Origin: Arthrobacter crystallopoietes
GTDB lineage: Bacteria; Actinomycetota; Actinomycetes; Actinomycetales; Micrococcaceae
NCBI RefSeq assembly: GCF_002849715.1
Contig: NZ_CP018863.1
Location: 4,092,001 to 4,156,000 of the forward strand
Direction of reading: 5' to 3'
Length of the DNA: 64,000 nt
Made by a program: the position numbers and the translations under genes. The notes under the pieces were generated by a model. That model was not told the DNA's origin. It saw only the letters and a list, made by a program, of their open reading frames with translations, and ran no database searches. The number at the start of each line of letters is the position of its first letter. Position 1 is the first letter of the stretch. Of the stretch, positions 19,676 through 29,168 are shown piece after piece.

Positions 19676-20098
19676 GTGTCAGACAACCCCGCGCGCAAGA
19701 AGCAACCGGATCGTCAACCGGCTCCGCGGACGCAGTATGAAAGCGCCTCTTCCTCAGCCCTGCCGCTGACACCGTCCGAAGACCGTCAGTGGGCCACTCT
19801 GGCTCATTTCGGCGGCATCCTGGGCTGCTTCCCTTCGCTGGTCATCTACCTGATCTTCAAGGACCGCGGGCCCTTCACCGCCCAGGAGTCGAAGGAAGCG
19901 CTGAACTTCACGCTTCCGCCAACCATCGTCGCTGTTATTGCCAACATCCTGATTCTGGTGCCTGTGATCAGCGGCTTCTTTGCCGTCATTGCAGCGGCAA
20001 TCTGGGTCTTCCTCACGGTGTTCTCCGTGATGGCGGGTATCGCAGTCAACCGCGGCCGTCCCTACCGCTACTCGTTGAATCTGCGCCTGCTCCACTAG
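19676..20098 (+). CDS. DUF4870 domain-containing membrane protein
   Basis: A 140-residue protein with a hydrophilic N-terminal 35 residues, then the DUF4870 signature: EDRQWATLAHFGGILGCFPSLVIYLIFKDRGPFTAQESKEALNF. Three hydrophobic helices lie at about 40-60, 80-100 and 104-125, and the tail YRYSLNLRLLH is typical. Such Tic20-like four-helix proteins are small inner-membrane proteins of unknown role. The GTG at 19676 is preceded by GAGGTAGG. It stands alone, convergent with hemW, and no terminator was seen in the 48-base gap. Confidence 0.85.
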   Translation: MSDNPARKKQPDRQPAPRTQYESASSSALPLTPSEDRQWATLAHFGGILGCFPSLVIYLIFKDRGPFTAQESKEALNFTLPPTIVAVIANILILVPVISGFFAVIAAAIWVFLTVFSVMAGIAVNRGRPYRYSLNLRLLH

Positions 20099-20146
20099 GC
20101 CGGCAGGCGGAGGCGCACCGGATGGGGCTAATCCAACCTGGGTCTG

Positions 20147-21376
20147 TCAGTCTTCCAGCAGGCGGCGGACCACGGCGTCGGCCAGCAGCCTGCCCTGCAG
20201 GGTCAGCCGAACGGTGCCGGCGAAAGCTGCGGGTCCGTCCACCAGCCCGTCTGCGATTAGACCGGCTACCGCTTTCCGTCCATTTGGACCCAGTTCCTGT
20301 GTCCGCAGACCGTCGATGATGCGGGTCTGGAGCATCACATGTTCCAGTTGGCGGGTGGCTGCGTCAAGGGTTTCCCGTCCCGCCGCTGGCGAGACTCCCG
20401 TTGACAGACGTTGGCCGTAGGCAGCCGGATGCTTCACGTTCCACCAGCGGACCCCGCCCATGTGGGAGTGGGCCCCGGGGCCGGCACCCCACCAGTCGTC
20501 GCCACGCCAGTAAGAGAGATTGTGCCGGCATCGGTCGGCTTCGGTGCGGGCCCAGTTGCTGACCTCGTACCAACCGTAGCCTGCAGCCGCCAACCGCCCC
20601 TCGGCGAGTTCATATTTGGTGGCGTGATCGTCGTCGTCAATTCCGGGTACTTCGCCGCGGCGGATCTGGGCGGCAAGCTTGGTGCCCTCCTCCACAATCA
20701 GGGCATAGGCCGAAATATGATCCGGTCCGCAGGCGATGGCAGCGTCCAGGCTGGCTTCCCAGTCGGCAACCGACTCCCCCGGGGTGCCATAGATCAGGTC
20801 CAGGCTGACGTGCAGCCCGGCTTCGCGCGCCCAGCGGACCGCCTGCGGAACGCGTTCCGGATTGTGGGTACGGTCAAGCACCTTGAGTACGTGGGGCACT
20901 GCGGACTGCATCCCGAACGAAACCCGGGTGAATCCCGCCGCAGCAAGGATCTGCAGCGACTCCGGCGTGACGGAGTCCGGATTGGCCTCCGTGGTGACTT
21001 CGGCCTCCGGTGCCAGGCCCCACAATTCAGTCGCCCGGCCCAGAATGGCCGCCAAGTCCGACGCCGGCAGCAAAGTAGGAGTACCACCGCCGAAAAAGAC
21101 CGTCGACAGCGGGCGCCGGGGCAGCCCGGATGCGGGCAGCACCTTGGCCGCCAGCTCGAGTTCGGCGTTGAGGGTACCGGCGTATTCATCCTGCGACGCA
21201 CCTGAGCCGAGCTCCTTGGCAGTGTACGTATTGAAGTCGCAGTACCCGCAACGCACCGAGCAGAATGGAATGTGGACGTAGAGACAGAAGTCCCTGTCCT
21301 GTGCGCCGGCAGCGGCCTGTGGCGGCAGCAAGCCATCGGCCGGTGCCGGGTCTCCCAGCGGCAGGACGCTAGGCAC
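20147..21376 (-). CDS. hemW: Radical SAM protein HemW (haem chaperone, HemN-like)
   Basis: A 409-residue radical SAM protein. The cluster-binding motif CSVRCGYCDF (CxxxCxxC) lies in LYVHIPFCSVRCGYCDFNTY near residue 40. VFFGGGTPTLLP, EVTTEANPDSVT and RVSFGMQS follow, then the HemN C-terminal domain. HemW proteins are haem chaperones and lack the extra N-terminal residues of coproporphyrinogen dehydrogenase HemN, so HemW is preferred over HemN. The gene follows lepA closely, an association common in bacteria. The GTG at 21376 lacks a strong ribosome binding site; a later start would remove only the poorly conserved first 25 residues. Confidence 0.92.
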   Translation of the reverse strand: MPSVLPLGDPAPADGLLPPQAAAGAQDRDFCLYVHIPFCSVRCGYCDFNTYTAKELGSGASQDEYAGTLNAELELAAKVLPASGLPRRPLSTVFFGGGTPTLLPASDLAAILGRATELWGLAPEAEVTTEANPDSVTPESLQILAAAGFTRVSFGMQSAVPHVLKVLDRTHNPERVPQAVRWAREAGLHVSLDLIYGTPGESVADWEASLDAAIACGPDHISAYALIVEEGTKLAAQIRRGEVPGIDDDDHATKYELAEGRLAAAGYGWYEVSNWARTEADRCRHNLSYWRGDDWWGAGPGAHSHMGGVRWWNVKHPAAYGQRLSTGVSPAAGRETLDAATRQLEHVMLQTRIIDGLRTQELGPNGRKAVAGLIADGLVDGPAAFAGTVRLTLQGRLLADAVVRRLLED

Positions 21377-21414
21377 AGGTGACCGCCGTCGTCGTTGTCT
21401 TGATCACTTCGGTT

Positions 21415-23268
21415 TTACTTCTTGCTCTTGTCTTTCGATTCGTCCGAAGACAGCGCTGCGATGAAGGCCTCCTGGGGAACTTCCACCCGGCCGACCATCT
21501 TCATGCGCTTCTTGCCTTCCTTCTGCTTCTCCAGCAGCTTGCGCTTACGGCTGATGTCGCCGCCGTAACACTTGGCCAGCACGTCCTTGCGGATGGCACG
21601 GATATTCTCTCGGGCGATGATGCGCGAGCCGATGGCTGCCTGGATGGGCACCTCGAACTGCTGGCGAGGGATGAGCTCGCGCAGCTTGCCCGTCATCATG
21701 ACGCCGTAGCTGTAGGCCTTGTCCTTGTGCGTGATGGCGCTGAACGCGTCCACCTGTTCGCCCTGCAGCAGGATGTCCACCTTGACCAGATCCGCGACTT
21801 GTTCGCCGTCGGCCTTCCAATCGAGGGAGGCATAGCCGCGGGTCTTGGACTTGAGCAGGTCGAAGAAGTCGAAGACGATTTCGGCCAACGGCAGCCGGTA
21901 GCGAAGCTCCACCCGGTCTTCCGAGAGGTAATCCATGCCCTTCATATCGCCGCGTCGGCCCTGGCAAAGCTCCATGATGGCGCCAACAAACTCGTTGGGA
22001 GCCAAAATGGTGGCCGAAACCATCGGCTCCCGGACCTCGGAGACTTTACCGTCCGGATATTCGCTCGGGTTGGTGACCGTAATGACCTTCTTGTCTTCGA
22101 GGGTCACCTCATAAACCACGTTGGGCGCGGTGGAGATCAGGTCCAGATTGAAGTCGCGCTCCAGGCGCTCACGCGTGATTTCCAGGTGGAGCAGGCCGAG
22201 GAAGCCCACGCGGAAGCCGAAGCCGAGAGCGGCCGAGGTTTCCGGTTCGTAAATCAGCGCCGCATCGTTGAGCTTGAGCTTGTCCAGTGCGTCGCGGAGC
22301 ACAGGATAATCTGCTCCGTCGATCGGGTAGAGTCCGGAGAAGACCATAGGTTTCGGATCCGCATAGCCGCCGAGGGATTCCGGGGCCGGGTTGTTCAGGG
22401 TGGTGACCGTGTCGCCGACCTTGGACTGGCGCACGTCCTTCACGCCGGTGATCAGGTAGCCGACTTCGCCAACGCCAAGACCCTTGGACGGTACCGGTTC
22501 CGGAGAGCTGACACCGATTTCCAGCAGTTCGTGGCTGGCTCTGGTGGACATCATCTGGATGCGTTCGCGGGGCTTGAGTTCCCCGTCGACCACGCGGACG
22601 TAGGTCACCACGCCGCGGTAGGTGTCATAGACCGAGTCGAAAATCATGGCACGGGCGGGGGCATCGGGATTGCCGACAGGTGCGGGGAGGTCGCGGACAA
22701 TTTTGTCCAGCAGGGCCTCAACGCCCATACCGGTCTTACCGGAGACCTTCAGCACATCCTCGGGATCGCCGCCGATCAGGTTGGCCAGCTCCAGGGCATA
22801 CTTCTCAGGCTGTGCCGCGGGCAGGTCGATTTTGTTCAGCACCGGGATGATGGTCAGATCGTTCTCCATCGCCAGATACAGGTTCGCCAGCGTCTGGGCT
22901 TCAATGCCCTGCGCCGCGTCGACGAGCAGAACAGCGCCCTCGCAGGCAGCCAGGGACCGAGACACCTCATAGGTGAAGTCCACGTGCCCCGGTGTGTCGA
23001 TCATGTTCAGCGCGTAGGTCTTGCCGTCGACTTCCCATGGCAGACGGACGGCCTGGGACTTGATGGTGATGCCGCGTTCGCGCTCGATGTCCATCCGGTC
23101 CAGGTACTGGGCCTTCATGTCCCGCTGCTCAACTACGCCGGTTAACTGCAGCATCCGGTCCGCCAGGGTGGACTTCCCGTGGTCGATGTGGGCGATGATG
23201 CAGAAGTTCCTGATGATCGCCGGATCTGTGGCGGCAGGCACCGGTGCGGTGCGGGCCATGGGTGACAC
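21415..23268 (-). CDS. lepA: Elongation factor 4 (LepA), ribosome back-translocase GTPase
   Basis: A 617-residue translational GTPase. G1 is AHIDHGKST (about residues 26-34), switch [10 protein letters not shown] and G4 NKIDLP. The EF-G-like domains II, III and V follow, then the LepA-specific C-terminal domain with [28 protein letters not shown] and [25 protein letters not shown] at 23268 has AGGA eight bases upstream; an ATG three codons later is possible. It acts on stalled or mis-translocated ribosomes. It is divergent from the PemK/MazF-like gene and followed by hemW. Confidence 0.96.
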   Translation of the reverse strand: MSPMARTAPVPAATDPAIIRNFCIIAHIDHGKSTLADRMLQLTGVVEQRDMKAQYLDRMDIERERGITIKSQAVRLPWEVDGKTYALNMIDTPGHVDFTYEVSRSLAACEGAVLLVDAAQGIEAQTLANLYLAMENDLTIIPVLNKIDLPAAQPEKYALELANLIGGDPEDVLKVSGKTGMGVEALLDKIVRDLPAPVGNPDAPARAMIFDSVYDTYRGVVTYVRVVDGELKPRERIQMMSTRASHELLEIGVSSPEPVPSKGLGVGEVGYLITGVKDVRQSKVGDTVTTLNNPAPESLGGYADPKPMVFSGLYPIDGADYPVLRDALDKLKLNDAALIYEPETSAALGFGFRVGFLGLLHLEITRERLERDFNLDLISTAPNVVYEVTLEDKKVITVTNPSEYPDGKVSEVREPMVSATILAPNEFVGAIMELCQGRRGDMKGMDYLSEDRVELRYRLPLAEIVFDFFDLLKSKTRGYASLDWKADGEQVADLVKVDILLQGEQVDAFSAITHKDKAYSYGVMMTGKLRELIPRQQFEVPIQAAIGSRIIARENIRAIRKDVLAKCYGGDISRKRKLLEKQKEGKKRMKMVGRVEVPQEAFIAALSSDESKDKSKK

Positions 23269-23395
23269 AGCGGTTTCCTAACTCTCTAACGGGGCTTCGA
23301 TGATGGCTCTTCGATAGATACCAAGTTAACAGTCTCCCATGAGATAGGCCCTGTTTCTTCCCGGCAGGTACGGATTCGCCCGGTAGTTTTGGTGC

Positions 23396-23962
23396 ATGGC
23401 TTTCAACGTGAACACTATTAGCCGACTGCTCCGCGGTGCCGCAAAAGTCGTCCGAGCGGTCAAGCGCACGTCAACATCCAGGCCACCGGCTGCAGGGCGA
23501 GGGCGGGCCCCTTACAGCTGGCCGGGCCGCACCACGCAATATGGCCACGGAGAACTGAGCGCCCCTTACCCCGGCGACTTCCGCGGCAGGGCTTCCGTGA
23601 CCTACTCCCCCAGCCCAGACGGCGAACCAGATCCTGGCGAAATTGTCTGGACCTGGGTTCCTTACGAAGAGGACCACAGCAAGGGCAAAGACCGGCCGGT
23701 GCTGCTGATAGGCCGTAACGGCCACTGGCTGCTGGCATTGATGATGACCAGCAAGGACCGGAACAACGGAACAAGCAGCCATGAGGACTACGTAGATATA
23801 GGGGATGGATCCTGGGACGCCCGGGGACGGCCCAGCGAGGTAAAACTAGACCGCGTACTGCAGTTGGATCCGCGGGATATCCGGCGCGAGGGGGCTGTCC
23901 TGGGCGAACGCGAGTTCTCCCAGGTGGCGACAGCGTTGAGACGGACGCACGGTTGGAATTAG
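23396..23962 (+). CDS. PemK/MazF-like family protein, no antitoxin partner
   Basis: A 188-residue protein whose C-terminal two thirds look like a PemK/MazF beta-barrel: PDPGEIVWTWVPYEEDHSKGKDRPVLLIGRNGHWLLALMMTSKDR, near residues 77-122, then KLDRVLQLDPRDIRREGAVL. The GxIVW...GKDRPVLLI block is the family hallmark. The N-terminal 75 residues are basic and disordered-looking (RPPAAGRGRAPYS). No small antitoxin gene is adjacent: lepA is divergent and rpsT follows. TAGTTT lies six bases before the ATG, so the transcript may be leaderless. RNase or toxin activity is not established by sequence; a chromosomal housekeeping role is equally possible. Confidence 0.72.
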   Translation: MAFNVNTISRLLRGAAKVVRAVKRTSTSRPPAAGRGRAPYSWPGRTTQYGHGELSAPYPGDFRGRASVTYSPSPDGEPDPGEIVWTWVPYEEDHSKGKDRPVLLIGRNGHWLLALMMTSKDRNNGTSSHEDYVDIGDGSWDARGRPSEVKLDRVLQLDPRDIRREGAVLGEREFSQVATALRRTHGWN

Positions 23963-23982
23963 TGTTCGGCGCGCCGCCTCCG

Positions 23983-24009
23983 CCGGGGACGCAGCCCCGG
24001 ACGCTTTTC
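23983..24009 (+). terminator. Candidate intrinsic terminator after PemK/MazF-like gene
   Basis: CCGGGG (23983-23988) and CCCCGG (23995-24000) form a six-bp G/C stem with a six-base loop, followed shortly by ACGCTTTTCT. It is 21 bases after the stop codon and upstream of the rpsT promoter. Confidence 0.6.
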
Positions 24010-24018
24010 TGCTAACAT
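24010..24018 (+). promoter_or_regulatory. Candidate rpsT promoter (extended -10)
   Basis: TGC-TAACAT at 24010-24018 fits an extended -10, about 125 bases upstream of rpsT. The long untranslated stretch to 24148 could carry S20 autoregulation, but I see no defined structure. Confidence 0.4.
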
Positions 24019-24148
24019 TTATAGCTGTGTGTCCGCGCAGGTCGACGGGCACCTCAGGCCGGCTGCCATTACGGTATCCCCACGCCGCTCAGTCAATGGC
24101 CGGTCTGACTGCCCTCACCGACCAGTCCGCAACAAAGAGAGTTTATAC

Positions 24149-24409
24149 GTGGCTAATATCAAGTCCCAGAAGAAGCGCATCCTGACCAACGAGAAGGCCC
24201 GCCAGCGCAATATCGCTGTCCGGTCCGAGCTGAAGACTGCCATCCGCGCAGTCGGCAGCGCCATTGAGTCCTCCGACAAGGACGGTGCAACCGCTGCTCT
24301 GGCTACCGCCAGCCGCAAGCTGGACAAGGCAGTCAGCAAGGGCGTTATTCACAAGAACAACGCTGCTAACCGCAAGTCCGCTATCTCCAAGAAGGTCAAC
24401 GCCCTCTAG
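24149..24409 (+). CDS. rpsT: 30S ribosomal protein S20
   Basis: An 86-residue Lys/Arg/Ala-rich protein of the 30S body that binds 16S rRNA. It begins [21 protein letters not shown] and ends [23 protein letters not shown], the complete bS20 pattern at normal length. The start is GTG at 24149 with AAAGAGAG upstream; the longer open frame from 24029 is not conserved. It is followed by a strong terminator and convergent with holA. Confidence 0.97.
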   Translation: MANIKSQKKRILTNEKARQRNIAVRSELKTAIRAVGSAIESSDKDGATAALATASRKLDKAVSKGVIHKNNAANRKSAISKKVNAL

Positions 24410-24450
24410 GAAGCAGCTTCAAAGCTCACCGGCAATATAGCCGATGACAT

Positions 24451-24481
24451 GAAGGCCCCCGCCGATTCGGCGGGGGCCTTC
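24451..24481. terminator. Bidirectional terminator between rpsT and holA
   Basis: A perfect 14-bp stem (24451-24464 with 24468-24481) with a three-base loop. It is very G/C-rich in the middle with GAAGG/CCTTC ends. It sits between the convergent rpsT (stop 24409) and holA (stop 24500). Confidence 0.88.
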
Positions 24482-24499
24482 AGCATTAACGGTAGGCAG

Positions 24500-25507
24500 T
24501 CAGTGGCCAACGCTCGCTGCGATGACGGTAACGGCACGCTCGACGGCATATTCGGGATCCCGGGCTGCGCCCTTCACCTGGGCATCTGTTTCCGCAAGCA
24601 TTTGAATGCAGGCAGCCAGCGCAGCCGAATCCCAATTCCTGGCGTCCTTACGTGCTTGGTCGAACTGCCACGGGGCCAAGCCGGCGTCTTTAGCGCTGAC
24701 TGATGCTCCCTTTACTTTGGCGATCTGCCGGAGTTTCATAGCCAGGACAGCGACTATCGGCACCGGATCCACGCCCGTGGCCAATGCATGACGGAGCGTG
24801 GACAGGGCAACAGCCCCCCTGCCCGAGACGGCGGCATCAGCCACCTTGAACCCCGTGGCTTCCACCCGGCCACCGTAGTACTTTTCGACCGTCTCTTCCG
24901 TGACCGTACCCTGAACGTCCGAGATCAGTTGAGCGCACGCCGCCGCAAGATCCGGGAGGGACGCACCGACGGCCGAGACCAGGGCTTGACCGGCCGCCGG
25001 ATCAAGTCCGCGCCGGGCGGCTTTGAACTCCCGCCGGACAAAGTCCAGTTTGTCGGAGTCCTTCTTCATCGCCTGGCAGTCGACCACCGGTGCCCCGCTG
25101 GCCTTGATAGCGTCCAGTAATTTCTTGCCCCGGACGCCGCCCGAATGGTGCAGCACCAGGGTCACGTCCTCCGCCGGCGCCTGCAGATATACCAAGGCGT
25201 CGGCCAGAAATTCGTCGTTCATCTGCGCAACTCCGTCCACTTCAACGAGCTTTGACTCGCCGAAGAGGCTGGGGCTGGCAATCATAGTCAATTGGCCGGA
25301 CGCATAGGATGCGGCTTCCAGCGTGGTGAGTTCGACGTCCGGGTGTATTCCCCGGGTCAGCGAACGAATACGGTCTCTGGCCCGGTGTGCCAGATATTCT
25401 TCCGGCCCACTGATGAGTACGACCGGAGCCGGTTCAACTTCGCGCCAGGAAACAGTTCGGCCGGCAGTCTTGCTGCCTGCGGCCGGACGGGCCGGGGGTG
25501 GATTCAC
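24500..25507 (-). CDS. holA: DNA polymerase III subunit delta
   Basis: A 335-residue clamp-loader subunit that opens the beta sliding clamp. The N-terminal AAA+-like domain begins PAPVVLISGPEEYLAHRARDRIRSL and lacks a working P-loop, as expected for delta. Further family blocks are SPSLFGESKLVEVDGV, TLVLHHSGGVRGKKLLDAIKASGA and a helical C-terminal domain (HALATGVDPVPIVAVLAMKLRQIAKVKGA, PWQFDQARKDARNW). GTG at 25507 has AGGAGG nine bases upstream. It lies downstream of comEC, a standard comEA-comEC-holA arrangement. Confidence 0.94.
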   Translation of the reverse strand: MNPPPARPAAGSKTAGRTVSWREVEPAPVVLISGPEEYLAHRARDRIRSLTRGIHPDVELTTLEAASYASGQLTMIASPSLFGESKLVEVDGVAQMNDEFLADALVYLQAPAEDVTLVLHHSGGVRGKKLLDAIKASGAPVVDCQAMKKDSDKLDFVRREFKAARRGLDPAAGQALVSAVGASLPDLAAACAQLISDVQGTVTEETVEKYYGGRVEATGFKVADAAVSGRGAVALSTLRHALATGVDPVPIVAVLAMKLRQIAKVKGASVSAKDAGLAPWQFDQARKDARNWDSAALAACIQMLAETDAQVKGAARDPEYAVERAVTVIAASVGH

Positions 25508-25576
25508 AGGTCAGGTCCTCCTAGTATCAGAGTCAACATTGTCACGGGCAGCCGATTTTCCCAAGCCGGAATCCGC

Positions 25577-28300
25577 TCATTCCGCCGGGCGCACGGCCAG
25601 GCTGCCGTCGGCGAGATCGACGACGATGGTACCGATTTGATCCGTCCGGAAAACGGGTATCCGGAGCCGCTCCAGCGCCGAGAGAATCTCGGGCGCAGGA
25701 TGGCCATAGTCATTGTCACTGCCGACGGAAATGACCGCCGCTCTCGGCTGCACCTGGTCCAGGATCGCTGTCCCACCGTTTCGGGCGCCATGATGGCTGA
25801 TCTTGAGGATGTCCACGCTGCCCGGCTCAAGAGCCAAGCCCCGGAGCAGATCTGCCGCAGCCTCCTCTTCCAGATCGCCGGTCAGCAGTATCCGCAGAAC
25901 CCCGCCGTCGGCGCCAGGGACTGTGACCAGCATGACAATACTCGAATCATTCTCCGAAGCACCGCTCCGTGCAGCCGTCGGCCAGAGAATTTGCCACGAA
26001 GCGCTGCCCGTCCTGCCGGACTGCCCAGCCTCGCCAAGCTCAGAATCCAATCCGTGTTCGGCCAGTGTGTCCTCGACCAGGTCGGGCAACTCCTTCTTCG
26101 AACTTCCTACGATTACCCGGGCCACCTTACGTCCGTCCAGCACGCCGTCCAGGCCACCGTAATGGTCCAGGTGCATATGCGTGAGAACCAAAAGCCCGAC
26201 GCTCTCCACTCCGAGCGAATCCAGACATGAATCCATGGCGCCTGGTTCAGGACCGGCATCAATGATCATGGCCTGTCCTGTACCTGTGCGGATCACCAGC
26301 CCGTCTCCTTGGCCGACGTTGCAGACCACAGCATCCCAGCGGTCCGGCAGCGGGGCCGCGCCCGTGCTGGAGACCAGCCAGCCCAACAACCCACCGACGA
26401 CGGCGGCCGAGCAAAACGCAGCCCCCACCCGCTGTTTCCCGGTCCATCGCGCTACCGCAAGCCGCCTGGTTACCCTCCCCGGGCTGGCCTCCTGGTCCGT
26501 GTCTACACGGGTCCCGTGGTTTGCGGACGCAGGCAGTTCAGGGGTGTACCGCCGGTCGGAGCCACGGCCGTGGCCGGTCGCCTGCTCGACCCTGAACCAC
26601 AGAGAGGAAATACCGTCCCGACCCTGCGCAGCCAGCCACAAAAGGGCGAGAAGACCGACGGCGGAAGCGGCGGCCAGGACCGCTCCGGCCGGTCCGCCAA
26701 GCCACGGAAGAGTGGCCAGTGGCAGTCCGGAGAAGGTCCGGGCGATCTGCGCGACCCAGAGGGTGAGAAAGCCGGTCGCGTGGACGAGCCAGCCGCCGGG
26801 TAGTGGCGCCCATGGGAGCAGCGCGAGGGAAACCATGCCGCCGATGGTGACGAAGGGAACCACCGGGGCCGCGAGGATGTTGGCCGGTATTGAGAACATG
26901 GCCAATTCCGGTTGGAGCTGGACAAGGACGGGTGTGCAGAACAGCTGGGCAGCCAGCGGAATCGCCATCGCATCGGCGAGCAGCTTCGGCATGAAGTATT
27001 GCAGCCATCGCGAGCATGTGCTGCCGAGCAGCACCAGCCCCAAGGTAGCCAGCACCGAGAGAATGAAACTGTATTCGCCGGCCAGCCATGGATTCGCCAG
27101 CAGGAGGACGATGACGGCCAGAGCGAGAAAGGACAGCGAGGCCCGACGCCGGCCAGACACCAGTGCAGCCACGCCTATCGCTCCCATGACGGCGGCTCGC
27201 AGGACGCTCGGCTCTGGTCGCACCAGCAGCACAAATCCGGCCAGCGCAACGATGCCCAGTGCTGAACTGAGCCAGCGGGGTGCTCTGCAGGCTGTCGCCA
27301 GCAGGTAGACGAATCCAAGCAGGTAACTGCAGTTTGCTCCACTGACCGCCATGAGATGCGTCAGGCCGGTACGGCGCATGGCCTCCTCCAAATCGTCGGT
27401 CTGCTGTTCTCTGTCGCCGAACACCATTCCTGGCAGCAGTCCGCGCGCATCCGGCGGCAGACTCCGGGTGTGTTCGACGAATAAGCTCCGGAGCGTGTTG
27501 ACCGCCTCAGCAGCCGCCGGCGTCGATGTCACAGCGGGGGCCGTTGAGGCACTCAGCATGGCAGTTTCCGACGACCCTGGTTCCATCGGTGCCAGGGTTC
27601 CAGCGGCGTGCAAACGATCCCCGTAGCGGACTGTCTGCCATGTCTGGTTACCGATGACAAGCACCGGAGTTGCAGCCTCGAATTTCCGTCCCCCATGGGA
27701 TGCCTCGGTGATTTCGGCGGTGACGAGATACCGTGGACCGGAGCCGAACATCGACGGCTTCGTCGAGCGCGAGGCGTCCGAGAGGGCCGTTAGTTCGGCT
27801 GTGACGTACGCTCCGGCCTCGATGGCGGGCCCAATCGGCCCGCTGACCCGTTCCGTTTGTTTGACGCCGATGACCAGTGCCAGCAACCCGGCAATGCATA
27901 CCAGCAGGAACAGTGTGCCACTGACCGCCGGCAGAGACTTCCGCCGACGTCGGCGTAGCCCGGCCAGCAGGAGAACTGTCACCGTGCCCAAGCCCACGCC
28001 TGCGCAGGTCAAGGCCACGGCGGCCGGTAGCCGCAGCAAAATAAGCGACACCAGCCAGCAGGTTGCCGCCGCAGCGGCTAATCTTAGATCGAGCCGGACC
28101 GCGCTGGGGCCGTTTTCTCCAACTCCCGGTCGCAGTCCTTTAGCCGCGGCGGCACCACTTGCAGCCTCTCCCCGGAACAACCACGCTTTCAAGCTTCGTT
28201 TTCGTGTGGGGCCTGCGTCGCTGGTGGCCTCCTTGACCGTTTCGCCAGCCATTTCGCGTGCGGCCCGCGCATAGTGCTGCCAGGGCGGTGCCGGGCTCAT
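25577..28300 (-). CDS. comEC: ComEC/Rec2 family DNA-uptake channel protein
   Basis: A 907-residue polytopic membrane protein. The N-terminal third has hydrophobic helices and a DUF4131-like region. The central Competence domain runs from about residue 280 (MVFGDREQQTDDLEEAMRRTGLTHLMAVSGANCSYLLGF) with many helices. The C-terminal metallo-beta-lactamase-like domain holds AVVCNVGQGDGLVIRTG and LTHMHLDHYGGLDG near residue 703. In competent bacteria it carries single-stranded DNA across the membrane, and the C-terminal domain may be a nuclease. The ATG at 28300 overlaps the comEA stop (ATGA). Full length and intact motifs suggest function, but competence is unproven here. Confidence 0.92.
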   Translation of the reverse strand: MSPAPPWQHYARAAREMAGETVKEATSDAGPTRKRSLKAWLFRGEAASGAAAAKGLRPGVGENGPSAVRLDLRLAAAAATCWLVSLILLRLPAAVALTCAGVGLGTVTVLLLAGLRRRRRKSLPAVSGTLFLLVCIAGLLALVIGVKQTERVSGPIGPAIEAGAYVTAELTALSDASRSTKPSMFGSGPRYLVTAEITEASHGGRKFEAATPVLVIGNQTWQTVRYGDRLHAAGTLAPMEPGSSETAMLSASTAPAVTSTPAAAEAVNTLRSLFVEHTRSLPPDARGLLPGMVFGDREQQTDDLEEAMRRTGLTHLMAVSGANCSYLLGFVYLLATACRAPRWLSSALGIVALAGFVLLVRPEPSVLRAAVMGAIGVAALVSGRRRASLSFLALAVIVLLLANPWLAGEYSFILSVLATLGLVLLGSTCSRWLQYFMPKLLADAMAIPLAAQLFCTPVLVQLQPELAMFSIPANILAAPVVPFVTIGGMVSLALLPWAPLPGGWLVHATGFLTLWVAQIARTFSGLPLATLPWLGGPAGAVLAAASAVGLLALLWLAAQGRDGISSLWFRVEQATGHGRGSDRRYTPELPASANHGTRVDTDQEASPGRVTRRLAVARWTGKQRVGAAFCSAAVVGGLLGWLVSSTGAAPLPDRWDAVVCNVGQGDGLVIRTGTGQAMIIDAGPEPGAMDSCLDSLGVESVGLLVLTHMHLDHYGGLDGVLDGRKVARVIVGSSKKELPDLVEDTLAEHGLDSELGEAGQSGRTGSASWQILWPTAARSGASENDSSIVMLVTVPGADGGVLRILLTGDLEEEAAADLLRGLALEPGSVDILKISHHGARNGGTAILDQVQPRAAVISVGSDNDYGHPAPEILSALERLRIPVFRTDQIGTIVVDLADGSLAVRPAE

Positions 28301-29082
28301 ACGGTGACCAAGTCCACGAGGCTTGCGAGCATGACTTCGCCGATGCCCGGCACTGCATCCAGGTCTTCGGGCCGGCCGAAGCTTCCATGCTGCTCGCGGA
28401 AGTCGATGATCCGTTGAGCCAGAACGGGCCCGACCCGGGGCAGCGTCTCAAGTTCTTCCAGCGAGGCGGTGTTGAGATTGATCTTGGCTGCGGGCTGGTC
28501 TTCTGCTCCAACGGCACCGCCCTCGGGACCCCCTGCGGTCCCGTTGCTGCCGGAGGCGGACTGGTGCTCGGGGGAGGAAACGAAGACCTGTTGACCATCC
28601 GTGAGCGGCGCAGCCAGGTTCAGGGATGCCAGTTCGGCGTCCTCGCTGGCACCTCCCGCGGCTTCCAGTGCTTCAAATACCCGCGCCGACGCCGGTAGGC
28701 GGACAATCCCCGGACGCCCGACGGCGCCAGCGACATGGACAATGATCTGCGCTGCGTTCCCTGGATCGGCCGCCGCCCCTGCAGAATCAGCTTCCTCGTT
28801 TGCCGCGGCCGAGGGCAATGGCTCGGCGGCCTGCTCCGCGCCCTGCCCTTCTCCACTCGGTCCGGCCACCGGTGCGGAACTCGTGACGGGTAGAGAGAGC
28901 AGTACATCGCTCTCTTCTCTGTGCGTATCTGCCGTCAGGAGCAGCACCAAAGCGTAGCCGAAGGCCAGGCCTGCAGCAATCAGCGCTGCGCCAAGTGCCA
29001 CCCGCAGACGCGGGCGCCGGGCAGATATTTTGAGGCCGTGGCTGGCTTCTGTGGCGGCTGTTCCCCAGCGGTGGCGGCCCAT
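28297..29082 (-). CDS. comEA: ComEA-like DNA-binding protein (SLBB plus helix-hairpin-helix)
   Basis: A 261-residue protein. A basic N-terminus and one membrane helix (about 27-50) anchor it outside the cell. A low-complexity Ala/Glu/Ser stretch leads to an SLBB domain (IIVHVAGAVGRPGIVRLPASARVFEALEAAGGASEDAEL, about 110-150) and a C-terminal double helix-hairpin-helix (INLNTASLEELETLPRVGPVLAQRIIDFREQHGSFGRPEDLDAVPGIG). It binds incoming double-stranded DNA and hands it to ComEC, with which it overlaps by ATGA. Confidence 0.92.
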   Translation of the reverse strand: MGRHRWGTAATEASHGLKISARRPRLRVALGAALIAAGLAFGYALVLLLTADTHREESDVLLSLPVTSSAPVAGPSGEGQGAEQAAEPLPSAAANEEADSAGAAADPGNAAQIIVHVAGAVGRPGIVRLPASARVFEALEAAGGASEDAELASLNLAAPLTDGQQVFVSSPEHQSASGSNGTAGGPEGGAVGAEDQPAAKINLNTASLEELETLPRVGPVLAQRIIDFREQHGSFGRPEDLDAVPGIGEVMLASLVDLVTV

Positions 29083-29108
29083 GGGACTACGCTATGGAGG
29101 AAATCACC

Positions 29109-29155
29109 GGCCGGGCAGGACGCTCCTGCACCTTGTGGACAGGAGCGTCCCGGCC
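29109..29155 (-). terminator. Interrupted hairpin between degV and comEA
   Basis: GGACGCTCCTG (29118-29128) pairs with CAGGAGCGTCC (29140-29150), extended by GGCCG/CGGCC across a four-base bulge. It lies in the gap between the degV stop (29169) and the comEA start (29082) on the same strand. It has no U-tract, so its termination efficiency is uncertain. Confidence 0.5.
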
Positions 29156-29168
29156 CACACTGTGGAGA

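Noticed and set aside
21379..23145. A 588-codon plus-strand open frame antisense to lepA
   Set aside because: It is a shadow of lepA; composition is that of complementary codons.
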